This document shows, one piece after another, positions 7,794 through 16,086 of a DNA stretch of 64,000 nucleotides. Source of the DNA: JAUXFS01 sp963772635. Its GTDB lineage: Bacteria > Pseudomonadota > Alphaproteobacteria > Rhodospirillales > Defluviicoccaceae. The stretch's first letter is position 1. Each line of letters opens with the position of its first letter. The position numbers and the translations under genes were made by a program. The stretch is from positions 16,783 through 80,782 of the forward strand of contig CAVYYK010000051.1 in NCBI GenBank assembly GCA_963772635.1, in the 5' to 3' direction. Under the pieces are notes generated by a model. That model saw nothing but the letters and a program-made list of their open reading frames with translations, made no database searches and was not told the DNA's origin.

Positions 7794-8776
7794 TTCGAAC
7801 GCCCGCCGATAGGCGCCGAGTTCGGTCGAGAATCGCCGCCATTTCGAACATCAGATAGGCGCGCGCTTCGTCCTCCACCCGTTCCGAGGTCGAACGCTTG
7901 CAGCCGCGTCAATCCATCTTCCGGACGCCCCAGGCGGCGTTCGCAGCGCGCCGCGACCACGACCGCCCGCACGTTGGCGGGATCGAGACGCAGGGCCTCC
8001 TCCGCCTTGGCCAGGGCTTCCGCCAATGCGCTCGACCTCTCCCACAAAGCGGCGAGGGCGGCATGGTTTTCCGGATCGCCGGGAGCGACCTCCAGCGCCC
8101 GAAGATACTGTGCCGCCGCTTCGTCGGTCCGTCCCAACTCGCCCAGAACATCCCCCAGGCTCTTCAGCGCCTTGCCGTAGTCGGGTTTGACGTCGACGGC
8201 GCGCCGGTAGCAGTCCACCGCCGCCGGCAATTCGTCGAGAGCGTGTAACGCCCTCCCCTGATTGTAGTAAGCCTCGGCGTAACCGGGCCGGCTCTGCAAT
8301 GCATGGCGATAGCTGGTGATCGCGTCCTCCAGCAGACCGGTTTGCTGCAGGGCGTTGCCGAGATTGTTGTGGGCCTCGGCATAGCCGGGATCGAGCTCCA
8401 GGGCGCGTCGAAAACAGGCGGCCGCCTCGTCCGCGCGATCGAGCGCCAGGAGCACATTGCCGAGACTGTTGTGGAAGGCCGGTTGGGCCTCCTTGACGCG
8501 GATCGCGGCGGCGATCAGTTCGTGTGCCCGGTCTTGGTCGCCACGTTGATGGGCGACCAAGCCCGACAGATGCAGGGCATCGGGATGGTTTGGATTGGCG
8601 CGGAGTATCCGATCGTAGAGAATCGCGGCCTTGTCCAATCGTCCCCGTTGATGGAAGCGCACCGCATCCATCAGGGCCTTCTGGGTGCCCGCGCCGGATG
8701 CCCCGGCCGCGGCGCTGTGCGTTCGGGTCTGTTGACGCCGTTGCCGACGGTCCAAGACGCTTACCTCGCCATTCAA
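7769..8776 (-). CDS. TPR-repeat N-terminal part of the frameshifted TPR-sulfotransferase
   Basis: About seven tetratricopeptide repeats (residues ~30-290) with the usual A/G/Y/P spacing, for example NHPDALHLSGLVAHQRGD and YAEAHNNLGNALQQTG. TTG start at 8776. After RLQAFDLGTG the frame degenerates into arginine/serine-rich shadow sequence; the +1 frame continues sensibly with EDEARAYLMFEMAAILDR, then a second +1 shift gives LGAYRRAFEVYADANRLN, which leads into the sulfotransferase. Candidate indels are the CCC at 7878-7880 and TT at 7821-7822 (plus strand). The repeats are close paralogues of those in the next gene (8841-10469). Confidence 0.85.
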   Translation of the reverse strand: MNGEVSVLDRRQRRQQTRTHSAAAGASGAGTQKALMDAVRFHQRGRLDKAAILYDRILRANPNHPDALHLSGLVAHQRGDQDRAHELIAAAIRVKEAQPAFHNSLGNVLLALDRADEAAACFRRALELDPGYAEAHNNLGNALQQTGLLEDAITSYRHALQSRPGYAEAYYNQGRALHALDELPAAVDCYRRAVDVKPDYGKALKSLGDVLGELGRTDEAAAQYLRALEVAPGDPENHAALAALWERSSALAEALAKAEEALRLDPANVRAVVVAARCERRLGRPEDGLTRLQAFDLGTGGGRSARLSDVRNGGDSRPNSAPIGGRSKCTPTPIV

Positions 8777-8840
8777 TTGCGTTTGGCAAGCCTACCCGAT
8801 GGATCCGGGAGCGCGAAACAAATCCGCGCCAGCCCGCACT

Positions 8841-10469
8841 TCAGCGTATCTCGGCGACCTTTGGAAGCGCTTCGGCCACACGCTCGACGACCCCGGACCA
8901 GTCGCCGGGTGCCTTCTGTCGAAACAGCCGCATGGTCGGATACCAGGGCGAGTCCTCGCGATCGAGAAGCCATCGCCACTCGCCGACGAAAGGAAGCAGC
9001 AGCCACACCGGCCGGCCGAGCGCGCCGGCGAGGTGCGCCACCGCCGTGTCGACGGAAATCACCAGGTCGAGATTGGCGATGATCGCGGCGGTGTCGGCAA
9101 AATCGTTGATCTCCGGGGAGAGGTCGTGGACGGCTCCGCCGGCGAGCTCGTCGAGATCCTTTGCCGCCGATCCCATCTGCAGACTGAAGAAGGTCGCCCC
9201 GCCGGCCCGCAGAAGTGGCCGCAGGCATGACGCCGGCATCGACCGGTTGTGGTCGTTGACATGCCGTGGATTGCCGGCCCATGCGAGGCCGACACGTGGT
9301 CCGGGGAACGGTCCGAGGCGGTCGCGGCAGGCAGCGTAAGCAGCGGGCTCGGCGGCGAGGTAGGGGGTCTTCCGGGGAATGCTGCCGATTTCGGTCCCAA
9401 GGAGGGCCGGCAGGCTCATCAACGGCGCCTGGACATCGAAGTGTGGAAGGGCATCGCCGCGGGCGACGACCCTCGCGACCGGAGGCGCTTCACCGATCGT
9501 CAGGCCCGAGAACAACCGGAGGAGGGGCTTCTGGCATTCGACGACGACGGTGCCGTTGCGCGCGGCGACAAGCGGCGCATAACGGACGAACTGAATCGCC
9601 GATCCCAGGCCCTGCTCGGCGTGGAGAAGAACCGTCCGTCCGTCGAGGTCCGAGCCGTCCCATCGCGGCTGCGGGAAATCCCGCCGTTCCGTGGTGAAAC
9701 CCGCGACTTTCCACCGCCATTCGTACTCGGCCCAGCCCTCCGCGAAGCGTCCGAGCAGCAGCAGCAGGACCGCCCTGTTGGCATGGGCGTCGGCGTGCGC
9801 GGGATCCAGTGAAACGGCCTTGTCCAAGCTGGCGAGCGCCTCCCGATAGAGCGCCCGTTCGTGAAGGGTCTGGCCCAGGTTCGAGAGGGCGGTGACGTAT
9901 TCGGGATTGATCGCAAGCGCTTTCTCGTAGCAGGCCTGCGCCTGCTCCAGCCGTCCCTGTTTTCTCAGCGCGCTTCCCAGGTTGCAGTGGGCCTCTGCGT
10001 AGCGGGGGCGAATCTCCAGCGCACGCCGGTAGCAACCGACCGCCTCGTCGGCGCGGTCAAGCCGCAGCAGCGCGTTGCCCAGGTTGTTGTGCGCCTCGGC
10101 GAGGCCGGGATCGAGATCGACGGCGCGGCGAAAGCTCGCCTCGGCATGCTCGGCGTTGTCGAGCGCGAGGAGTACGTTGCCCAGGGTATTGCGGTAGGCG
10201 GCGTTGCCCGGAGCGAAACCGATGGCCTTGCGGACCAGCGCAAGCGCACGTTCATGATCGCCTTGTTGATCGGCGACCAAACCGCGGAGATGGAGGGCGT
10301 CGGGATGCTTGGGATCGCTTTTCAGGATGCGGTCGTAAAGCTCGGTGGCCTCACTCAGGCGGCCGGCCCGGTGGCACCTGACGGCCTCGAGCAGCGTCGC
10401 ATGCAACAACGCACGCTTTCCTCGGCCCGTTTGCCGCGGCGCCACCGCCTTCCGTCGCCTGATATCCAC
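8841..10469 (-). CDS. TPR protein with C-terminal glycosyltransferase-9-like domain
   Basis: A 542-residue protein. Residues ~20-260 hold about seven TPR repeats; residues ~270-540 look like a GT-B fold of the heptosyltransferase (GT9) type: LLHAEQGLGSAIQFVRY, a PRVGLAWAGNP strand, then LVISVDTAVAHLAGALGRPVW, the nucleotide-sugar site of that family. GTG start at 10469. This TPR-GT architecture is common in Alphaproteobacteria and is usually tied to protein or surface-glycan glycosylation; the donor and acceptor here cannot be read from sequence. It lies directly upstream of, and in the same direction as, the TPR-sulfotransferase (64-nt gap), so they may form an operon. Confidence 0.87.
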   Translation of the reverse strand: MDIRRRKAVAPRQTGRGKRALLHATLLEAVRCHRAGRLSEATELYDRILKSDPKHPDALHLRGLVADQQGDHERALALVRKAIGFAPGNAAYRNTLGNVLLALDNAEHAEASFRRAVDLDPGLAEAHNNLGNALLRLDRADEAVGCYRRALEIRPRYAEAHCNLGSALRKQGRLEQAQACYEKALAINPEYVTALSNLGQTLHERALYREALASLDKAVSLDPAHADAHANRAVLLLLLGRFAEGWAEYEWRWKVAGFTTERRDFPQPRWDGSDLDGRTVLLHAEQGLGSAIQFVRYAPLVAARNGTVVVECQKPLLRLFSGLTIGEAPPVARVVARGDALPHFDVQAPLMSLPALLGTEIGSIPRKTPYLAAEPAAYAACRDRLGPFPGPRVGLAWAGNPRHVNDHNRSMPASCLRPLLRAGGATFFSLQMGSAAKDLDELAGGAVHDLSPEINDFADTAAIIANLDLVISVDTAVAHLAGALGRPVWLLLPFVGEWRWLLDREDSPWYPTMRLFRQKAPGDWSGVVERVAEALPKVAEIR

Positions 10470-10497
10470 GATCCCACTTTAGCGGATTGCGAAACAT

Positions 10498-11643
10498 CTA
10501 GAAACCCAGCTTGAAGCCGGTAGCAAGGCCCCATCCATTGTTTTTCTGGCTGTTGTCCTCGTTTTCGCCGTCGAACCAGAAGACGCCGCCGACCAGCCGA
10601 ATGCCCGGACCCAGCTGGTAGGTGCCGCTGATGTTGGCTTGATCCAGATGACCCTTTCCGGCGTTGGCCGTGGGGTTCTCCTCGCCTTTCATATAGCCGA
10701 TGCCGACCGTGTAGGGGCCCATCTCGTAAGCCGTGCCGATGACCCAGCCGCGGCTGTTGAATCGTTGGCCGGCCGAAGCGCCACCCATGTCGCCCTCACC
10801 CCGGGCGTAGGCGCCGCCGAAGCTGAAGCCGGCGTAGGCGAACTGGGCGCCCAAGCTATAGGCGTGCAGGTCGTCGTCACCACCGGTGACCGAGTCCGCG
10901 GCGACATCGCCGTACTGGTAGCCGGCGGAGAGCTGGACGCCGAAGCCGTTGAAGTCCTCGGTGTAGTTGAGTCCGCCGGCCCAACCGTTGTTGATCTGGT
11001 TGTTGCTGCTCTTCAGAGAGCTGTTGCTGGCGTTTCCAGGCTCGTAGTTGGGGATGAACGACACGCCGAGCTGAACACCGGCGAACCTGGGCGTGATGTA
11101 GGTGGCCTTGCCCGAGTCGTTGTCCTGAAAGCGGAGATAGGTGTTCGCGGTGGCGCGATCGAAATAGTTCAGACCCGGGTTGACCCAGAAACCGTCGCTG
11201 ACCATGTCGCCCGAGTCGATGCTGATGCCGCCGTCCGGCGCGGTCACGTGCAGCAGATATCCGGCGTTGTTCTCGTCACCGAGGATCAGCTGGCCGAGGC
11301 TGTCGCTCTGCACGTACATGTACGATTCGTCGATTTGACTGCCGGAGGTGTTGGCTTCGAGCTGGACGTTGATGCCGAAGGTAAGGCCATTGTCGAGAGT
11401 TGTCTCGCCGACGAAGCAGATTTCGCTGTTGTGCTTCTCGCTGACCGCGTTGGTGCTCCGCTGGGCGCCGGTCAAGGCGTTGTTCTTGTAGTCCTGATCG
11501 GCGTACACACCCCACTGCTCATGGTAGCCGTGGACCCCGACCTTGATCCTTTCCGCGGCGGCGGCGTTCCCCGATACGGTTCCGATCATCGCGGCAGTCG
11601 TCAACGCGGTCGTGCCGTAAAGAAACCGTGTCATGTTCGTCAT
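10498..11643 (-). CDS. porin (paralogue 1)
   Basis: Outer-membrane beta-barrel porin, 381 residues. Signal peptide about residues 1-29 (hydrophobic core then GNAAAAE). The mature chain has alternating strands rich in Gly/Asn/Tyr, and ends in the barrel signature GLATGFKLGF with terminal Phe, as needed for BAM recognition. It shares long near-identical blocks with the second porin at 14049-15193, for example NNAGYLLHVTAPDGGIS and RFAGVQLGVSFIPN. It lies downstream of sulfotransferase 1 on the same strand (170-nt gap). Solute preference is unknown. Confidence 0.92.
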   Translation of the reverse strand: MTNMTRFLYGTTALTTAAMIGTVSGNAAAAERIKVGVHGYHEQWGVYADQDYKNNALTGAQRSTNAVSEKHNSEICFVGETTLDNGLTFGINVQLEANTSGSQIDESYMYVQSDSLGQLILGDENNAGYLLHVTAPDGGISIDSGDMVSDGFWVNPGLNYFDRATANTYLRFQDNDSGKATYITPRFAGVQLGVSFIPNYEPGNASNSSLKSSNNQINNGWAGGLNYTEDFNGFGVQLSAGYQYGDVAADSVTGGDDDLHAYSLGAQFAYAGFSFGGAYARGEGDMGGASAGQRFNSRGWVIGTAYEMGPYTVGIGYMKGEENPTANAGKGHLDQANISGTYQLGPGIRLVGGVFWFDGENEDNSQKNNGWGLATGFKLGF

Positions 11644-11813
11644 GGCTGTCCCTCCCGAGTTCCAAAAGTCTCTCTTGGGAAAGTCGTTAGGCGGAGGATT
11701 TTCTTGCGCATCCGACTTGCCGATCCTTCAAAAACAGAAAGCAGCAATCAGCAGCGGCATCAAGCCGCGACGGGGAGGCTGTGTTCGATTCGGTCGTGAC
11801 TATGGCGAAAAGA

Positions 11814-12674
11814 TCACGATGGGGCTAGACGAGGAGCTTCACCCTCGGGCGACAGGTAGCCCATCTTGGTCATCGCCTCGCGGTGATGGTGGACGATGAA
11901 GTCGACGTGCTCTGAGGTGAGTTCCCTGCGCCAGCCGCCGACCTCGCCCTGGCGGAAAAAATTTTCGGCATTCTTGGACCGCTCGACGAACCCCGATTGC
12001 CGTTCCTGCCCGGCGAGCACGTTGAAGGAGCTGTGGCGAATCGCCCGCTTCAGCCGCTCCCGGTCCTTGGCGATCTTGAGGAAATCGAGGACCCCGCCGA
12101 AGGTCTTGGTCGGCGACCGGGTCATGTCCTCGTAACGCATCAGATGAAGATAGAGCCCTGGAGCATTGAGCCAGCCGTTGAGGTGGGTGCTCCAGTCGGA
12201 CAGCACTTGCAGGATGTGACCGGTCTGCGGGACCGTTTCCAGCCCCTTGAAACAGATCGACTTGACGGCCTTATCGGTGGACAGACCATAGTGGTGTCCG
12301 AACGAGACGGCCACGTCCAGCGGGTTGCGCACCACATAGACGGCGCCGAAGGTGACCTCGGGGGTGATCGTCGGGATGTCCTTGATGGTGGAGAGGAAGC
12401 TGTGGGTCTTCACCAACACCAGACCGGGGTGGGCGCCGGCGAGGAATCGATGGACACTCGGTCTCAGCCGGTTGATTTCGTCATAGTCGAGATCCTCGGC
12501 CTTCTTGCCGGAGATCTGCTCGTAGTATTCGACCCGCATGTCGCCGTAGCTGAAGTTGGGCAGCTTGTTGATGTCCTCCGGCAGACGCCCGCCGCGAAGA
12601 TAGTTGGCGAGGAACGCCCTCAGCCAGGTGTTGCCGGACTTGGGAAAGGAGGCGAGCCAGAGAATTTGTGCCAA
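11814..12674 (-). CDS. sulfotransferase (paralogue 1)
   Basis: A stand-alone PAPS-dependent sulfotransferase of 286 residues. Seen: the phosphosulfate loop FPKSGNTWLRAFLANYL (10-26), the 3'-phosphate motif VYVVRNPLDVAVSFGHHYG (~110-128), LMRYEDMTRSP, and a C-terminal GEVGGWRRELT, which matches the family's PAPS-binding GxxGxW(R/K) motif. TTG start at 12674, aligned with the paralogue at 13095. Acceptor unknown. It is divergent from its paralogue across 420 bp and is followed by porin 1. Confidence 0.9.
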   Translation of the reverse strand: MAQILWLASFPKSGNTWLRAFLANYLRGGRLPEDINKLPNFSYGDMRVEYYEQISGKKAEDLDYDEINRLRPSVHRFLAGAHPGLVLVKTHSFLSTIKDIPTITPEVTFGAVYVVRNPLDVAVSFGHHYGLSTDKAVKSICFKGLETVPQTGHILQVLSDWSTHLNGWLNAPGLYLHLMRYEDMTRSPTKTFGGVLDFLKIAKDRERLKRAIRHSSFNVLAGQERQSGFVERSKNAENFFRQGEVGGWRRELTSEHVDFIVHHHREAMTKMGYLSPEGEAPRLAPS

Positions 12675-12852
12675 GAGTCTTTTTCCTTCACGCGCAAGGA
12701 AGCCGCTCGCCCTGTATAGGAGGAAATCAATGGTGGGGTGAAAGGCAGAGAGCGAATCGGAACGGACGAACTTACCACCGCCGACCCTAAGAACGCTCGA
12801 TTTCCTGTTGGTCTGACCGACGAGATCCCATCAACGCGGGATAAGCTCAACA

Positions 12853-13098
12853 ATGAAGCTTATCTTTCGCTCGTTCATGGTCCGATTGCAAAGGGAACCG
12901 TTGAGCCGGTTTCACCGGGACGATACAGTCGCGACACTTCGTTTTTCGCATGGCGCGGAGAGCACTCCCAGTCTCCGGGCGGCGGAGGTAAAGTCAACCG
13001 ATCCGTTGCCGCTGAACAGTCGGGATCACGAGCGGAAGGCAGAGATCGTTCTGGGCGTGCACGACCGCAACGAAATCTTCCGGACGACAGATCCGTGA
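12853..13098 (+). CDS. possible small ORF coupled to sulfotransferase 2
   Basis: An 81-codon frame whose TGA overlaps the GTG start of the next gene (GTGA). No family recognised, no clear ribosome binding site, and the composition is charged (many R, E, D, H). The only support is the overlap geometry and the lack of a good Shine-Dalgarno for the following GTG. It could equally be untranslated leader sequence; the 12675-13094 gap otherwise holds nothing I recognise. Confidence 0.2.
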   Translation: MKLIFRSFMVRLQREPLSRFHRDDTVATLRFSHGAESTPSLRAAEVKSTDPLPLNSRDHERKAEIVLGVHDRNEIFRTTDP

Positions 13099-13943
13099 CA
13101 CAAATTCTGTGGCTCGCATCATACCCCAAATCGGGGAATACGTGGCTTCGCGCGTTCCTGGCCAATTATCTTCACGACGGTCCGAAACCCGAGGACATCA
13201 ACGCCTTACCGCGGTTCAACTTCGGCGACATGCGGATCGAGTTCTATGAAAAGGTCTCCGGCATCAAAGCGGCGAACCTTTCGTGGCGCGATATCAACAA
13301 GCTGCGGCCGCGCGTTCACCAGCATTTCGCCAACGCTCGCCAAGGCCTTGTTTTCGTCAAGACCCACAGCATCCTCTCCGCCATCGAAGACATCCCGACG
13401 ATCACCCCCGAGGTCACCTTCGGTGCCATCTATGTGGTTCGAAATCCCCTCGATGTCGCGGTTTCCTTCAGTCATCACTATGGTTATTCCGTTGAGCAGA
13501 CGGTCACGGCGATTTGCGACAAGGACTTTGTCCATCCTGGAGGGCACGGACAGGTCATGCAGGCCCTTTCCGACTGGAGTGGTCACGTAAAGAGCTGGTT
13601 GCGCGCTCCGGGGCTGTATCTCCGGGTCTTGCGCTACGAGGACATGGTGGCCAATCCGCTAACGACCTTCGGCACGATCCCGGAATTCCTCAAGGCGCCC
13701 CGGGATCGGCGGCGCCTGAAAAAAGCGGTCCGTTTCAGCTCGTTCAAGGTTCTTGCGGAACAGGAAGAAAAAGCGGGTTTTCGCGAAGCCTCGCCCAATG
13801 CCCCGCGGTTCTTCCATCGCGGTCGGGTCGGTGTCTGGCGTCAGACCCTCTCGCCGGAACAAGCCGATCGAATTATCGCTTGTCACCGAGAAACGATGAG
13901 CGAAATGGGTTATTTCTCGAGCACCGGGAAGCTCTTGGTCTGA
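13095..13943 (+). CDS. sulfotransferase (paralogue 2)
   Basis: A 282-residue sulfotransferase closely related to the gene at 11814-12674. Seen: YPKSGNTWLRAFLANYL near the N terminus, IYVVRNPLDVAVSFSHHYG in the middle and GRVGVWRQTLS near the C terminus. The GTG at 13095 is chosen because it aligns exactly with the paralogue's start; the frame is open to 12738 but that part has no counterpart. It converges with porin 2, with a strong hairpin terminator between them. Confidence 0.9.
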   Translation: MTQILWLASYPKSGNTWLRAFLANYLHDGPKPEDINALPRFNFGDMRIEFYEKVSGIKAANLSWRDINKLRPRVHQHFANARQGLVFVKTHSILSAIEDIPTITPEVTFGAIYVVRNPLDVAVSFSHHYGYSVEQTVTAICDKDFVHPGGHGQVMQALSDWSGHVKSWLRAPGLYLRVLRYEDMVANPLTTFGTIPEFLKAPRDRRRLKKAVRFSSFKVLAEQEEKAGFREASPNAPRFFHRGRVGVWRQTLSPEQADRIIACHRETMSEMGYFSSTGKLLV

Positions 13944-13999
13944 TTGCACGAGCCGGGGTTTTCGAGATCTTCTTGTCTCGCGAGAGCCTGCAGACACAG

Positions 14000-14025
14000 A
14001 AAGGGCGGCCCGCAGGCCGCCCTTT
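14000..14025. terminator. bidirectional hairpin terminator
   Basis: Perfect 11-base stem AAAGGGCGGCC / GGCCGCCCTTT with a 4-nt loop, between the convergent sulfotransferase 2 (+, ends 13943) and porin 2 (-, ends 14049). The A/T ends are symmetrical, so it could work for both transcripts. Confidence 0.7.
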
Positions 14026-14048
14026 CGAGGTCTTGTCGACCGGGAGCG

Positions 14049-15193
14049 TTAGAAACCGAGCTTGAAGCCCACGGTTCCGCCGTAGCCCTGGTTTTCCTGG
14101 CTATTGTCTTCGTTCTCGCCGTCGAAGGCAAAGATGCCGCCGACCAGCCGGATGCCCGGCCCGAGCTGGTAGGTGCCGCTGATGATGCCCTGGTCGAGGT
14201 GGCCCTTGCCGCAGTTGGAGGTCGGGTTTTCCTCGCCCTTCTGGTAGTCGATACCGATCTTGTACGGGCCGATTTCGTAAGCGGCGCCGACGGTCCAGCC
14301 TCGGCTGTTGGCGCGCAACCCGTCCCCGCAGTTCCGCCACCGCCGCCCCAGCCGCGGGCGTAGGCGCCGCCGAACGAGAAGCCGGCGTAGCTGAACTGGG
14401 CGCCGACGTTGTAGGCGTTGAGGTTGTCGTCGTTGCCGGTGATGCTGCTCGCGGCGTTGTCACCCCACAAGTAGCCGCCGGAGAGCTGGACGCCGAAACC
14501 GTTGAAGTCCTCGGTCCAGTTGATGCCGCCGGCCCAGCCGTTGTTGATCTGGGCGCCGGAGTTTTTCAGCGAGCTGTTGTTGTCGCCGCCGGGGTCGAAA
14601 TTGGGGATGAACGACACGCCGAGCTGCACGCCGGCGAACCTGGGCGAGATGTAGCTGATCTTGCCCGAGTCGTTGTCCTGGAACCGCAGGTTGGTGGTGT
14701 TGATGGCGGTATTGAACAAGGTCAGGCCGGGGTTGACGAAGAACCCATCGCTGGTGAGGTCGCCCGAGTCGAGGCTGATGCCGCCGTCCGGGGCGGTCAC
14801 GTGCAGGAGGTAGCCGGCGTTGTTCTCGTCGCCCATGATGATCTGGCCGAGGCTGTCGCTCTGCACGAACAGGTACAATTCGTCGATCTGGTCGCCCGAG
14901 GTGTTGCCTTCGAGCTGGACGTTGACGCCGAAGGTGATGCCGTTGTCGAGCGTCGTCTGGCCGACGAAGCAGATTTCGCTGTTGTGCTTCTCGGTGACGA
15001 GATTGGTATGCTGGCTGGCACCGGAGGCGTCTTGGCCCTTAATCTGGTAGTGCTGGTCGACTGCGGCCAAGAACTGCTGGTGGTAACCGTGAACACCGAT
15101 GTTGATCCTATCCGCGGCGGCCGCGTTCCCCGCAACCCCGGCAATCAGCCCCGCCGTCGCCAGGGCGGTGGTGCCGTAAAGGAAGTTCTTCAT
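14049..15193 (-). CDS. porin (paralogue 2), frame broken near 14325
   Basis: Outer-membrane porin, paralogue of 10498-11643, about 381 residues when repaired. ATG at 15193; signal peptide with a GNAAAAD cleavage region. The N-terminal frame runs well to the GWGGGGG loop, then turns into shadow sequence; the remaining barrel (RANSRGWTVGAAYEIGP ... GGTVGFKLGF) is in another frame. The join needs one base restored in the G/C-rich run at about 14325-14345, i.e. a one-base deletion in this sequence. The terminal Phe is intact in the second frame. Either a recent pseudogene or, more likely, an assembly error. Confidence 0.88.
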
Positions 15194-15451
15194 GCCAATT
15201 CCTCTCGCTTTATCCAAAAGAGTTCCCCCGAAGCGGGGTTCCGGACGGAGCGCCCTTCGGAGGCCCGCCACTGAACGAGTGCATCAAGGCACGAAAGCAA
15301 AAAGGGATCAAGACGCGCCAATACGATCCTGTGTGTATTTCTCCGCAGTGTGGCGCGCGCGCAACACTTTCGCCCCGGCAGGGATCTGTTGACAGGATAA
15401 GCCGGTGGGGGTACCAGCAAAAAAGGAGTTCGCGAGAATGGGGCGAAGATC

Positions 15452-16003
15452 GTGAGAATCCGACGGAAATCGAGCGTGGCGGGCATCATCGTCGCGATCG
15501 GTCTGTCACTGGTCGGCTGCGCAGACGCAGAGGTCGAAGGCGTGTATCCCGACCGCCGGCAGGGTGATTCGACACCTTACGGCAACGTCGAGAGGCGCGG
15601 GTCGGTGTTCGGCGAGGCAGGTCTGTTCGGCGGCGGCAAAGATAAGCAGGGCGGCGGCGTTGGCGGTGGCGGTGGCGGCATCGGCGTCAACAGTTACCTG
15701 TGGCGGGCGTCACTGGACACGATCTCGTTCATGCCGGTCAACTCCGCCGATCCGTTCGGCGGGGTGATTGTCACCGACTGGCATTCGATGGTGGAGACGC
15801 CGCAGGAACGGTTCAAGTTGAACGTCTATATCCTGGGCCGCACCCTGCGCGCCGACGGGATCCGGGTCGCGGTATTCCGCCAGGTTCAGGACAACTCCGG
15901 CAGTTGGCAGGATGCGGCGGTTCCGGATCAGGCGGGGATCAAGATCGAAGACGCGATCCTGACACGGGCGCGCCAGCTCCGATTCGATACCTTGCAGGAA
16001 TAG
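15452..16003 (+). CDS. DUF3576 family lipoprotein
   Basis: A 183-residue alphaproteobacterial protein of unknown function that matches my memory of DUF3576. Lipoprotein signal: basic start, hydrophobic core and lipobox-like SLVGC with Cys23. A glycine-rich linker (residues ~58-80, with six consecutive Gly) separates the anchor from a conserved C-terminal domain containing NSYLWRASLDTISFMP and DPFGGVIVTDWHS. It lies directly upstream of leuS, the usual place for this family, and may share an operon with the envelope gene lptE further on. Confidence 0.85.
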   Translation: MRIRRKSSVAGIIVAIGLSLVGCADAEVEGVYPDRRQGDSTPYGNVERRGSVFGEAGLFGGGKDKQGGGVGGGGGGIGVNSYLWRASLDTISFMPVNSADPFGGVIVTDWHSMVETPQERFKLNVYILGRTLRADGIRVAVFRQVQDNSGSWQDAAVPDQAGIKIEDAILTRARQLRFDTLQE

Positions 16004-16086
16004 CCTCCGTGGTCGTCGGGGATCACGCAACTTCATCACGATCGCGCGAAACAGCATCGAAAGCCGGCAGCATCAACCGAGTTATC

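Noticed and set aside
15640..15690. G-rich run in the DUF3576 gene as a possible frameshift site
   Set aside because: The frame continues on both sides into conserved sequence and encodes a normal Gly linker.
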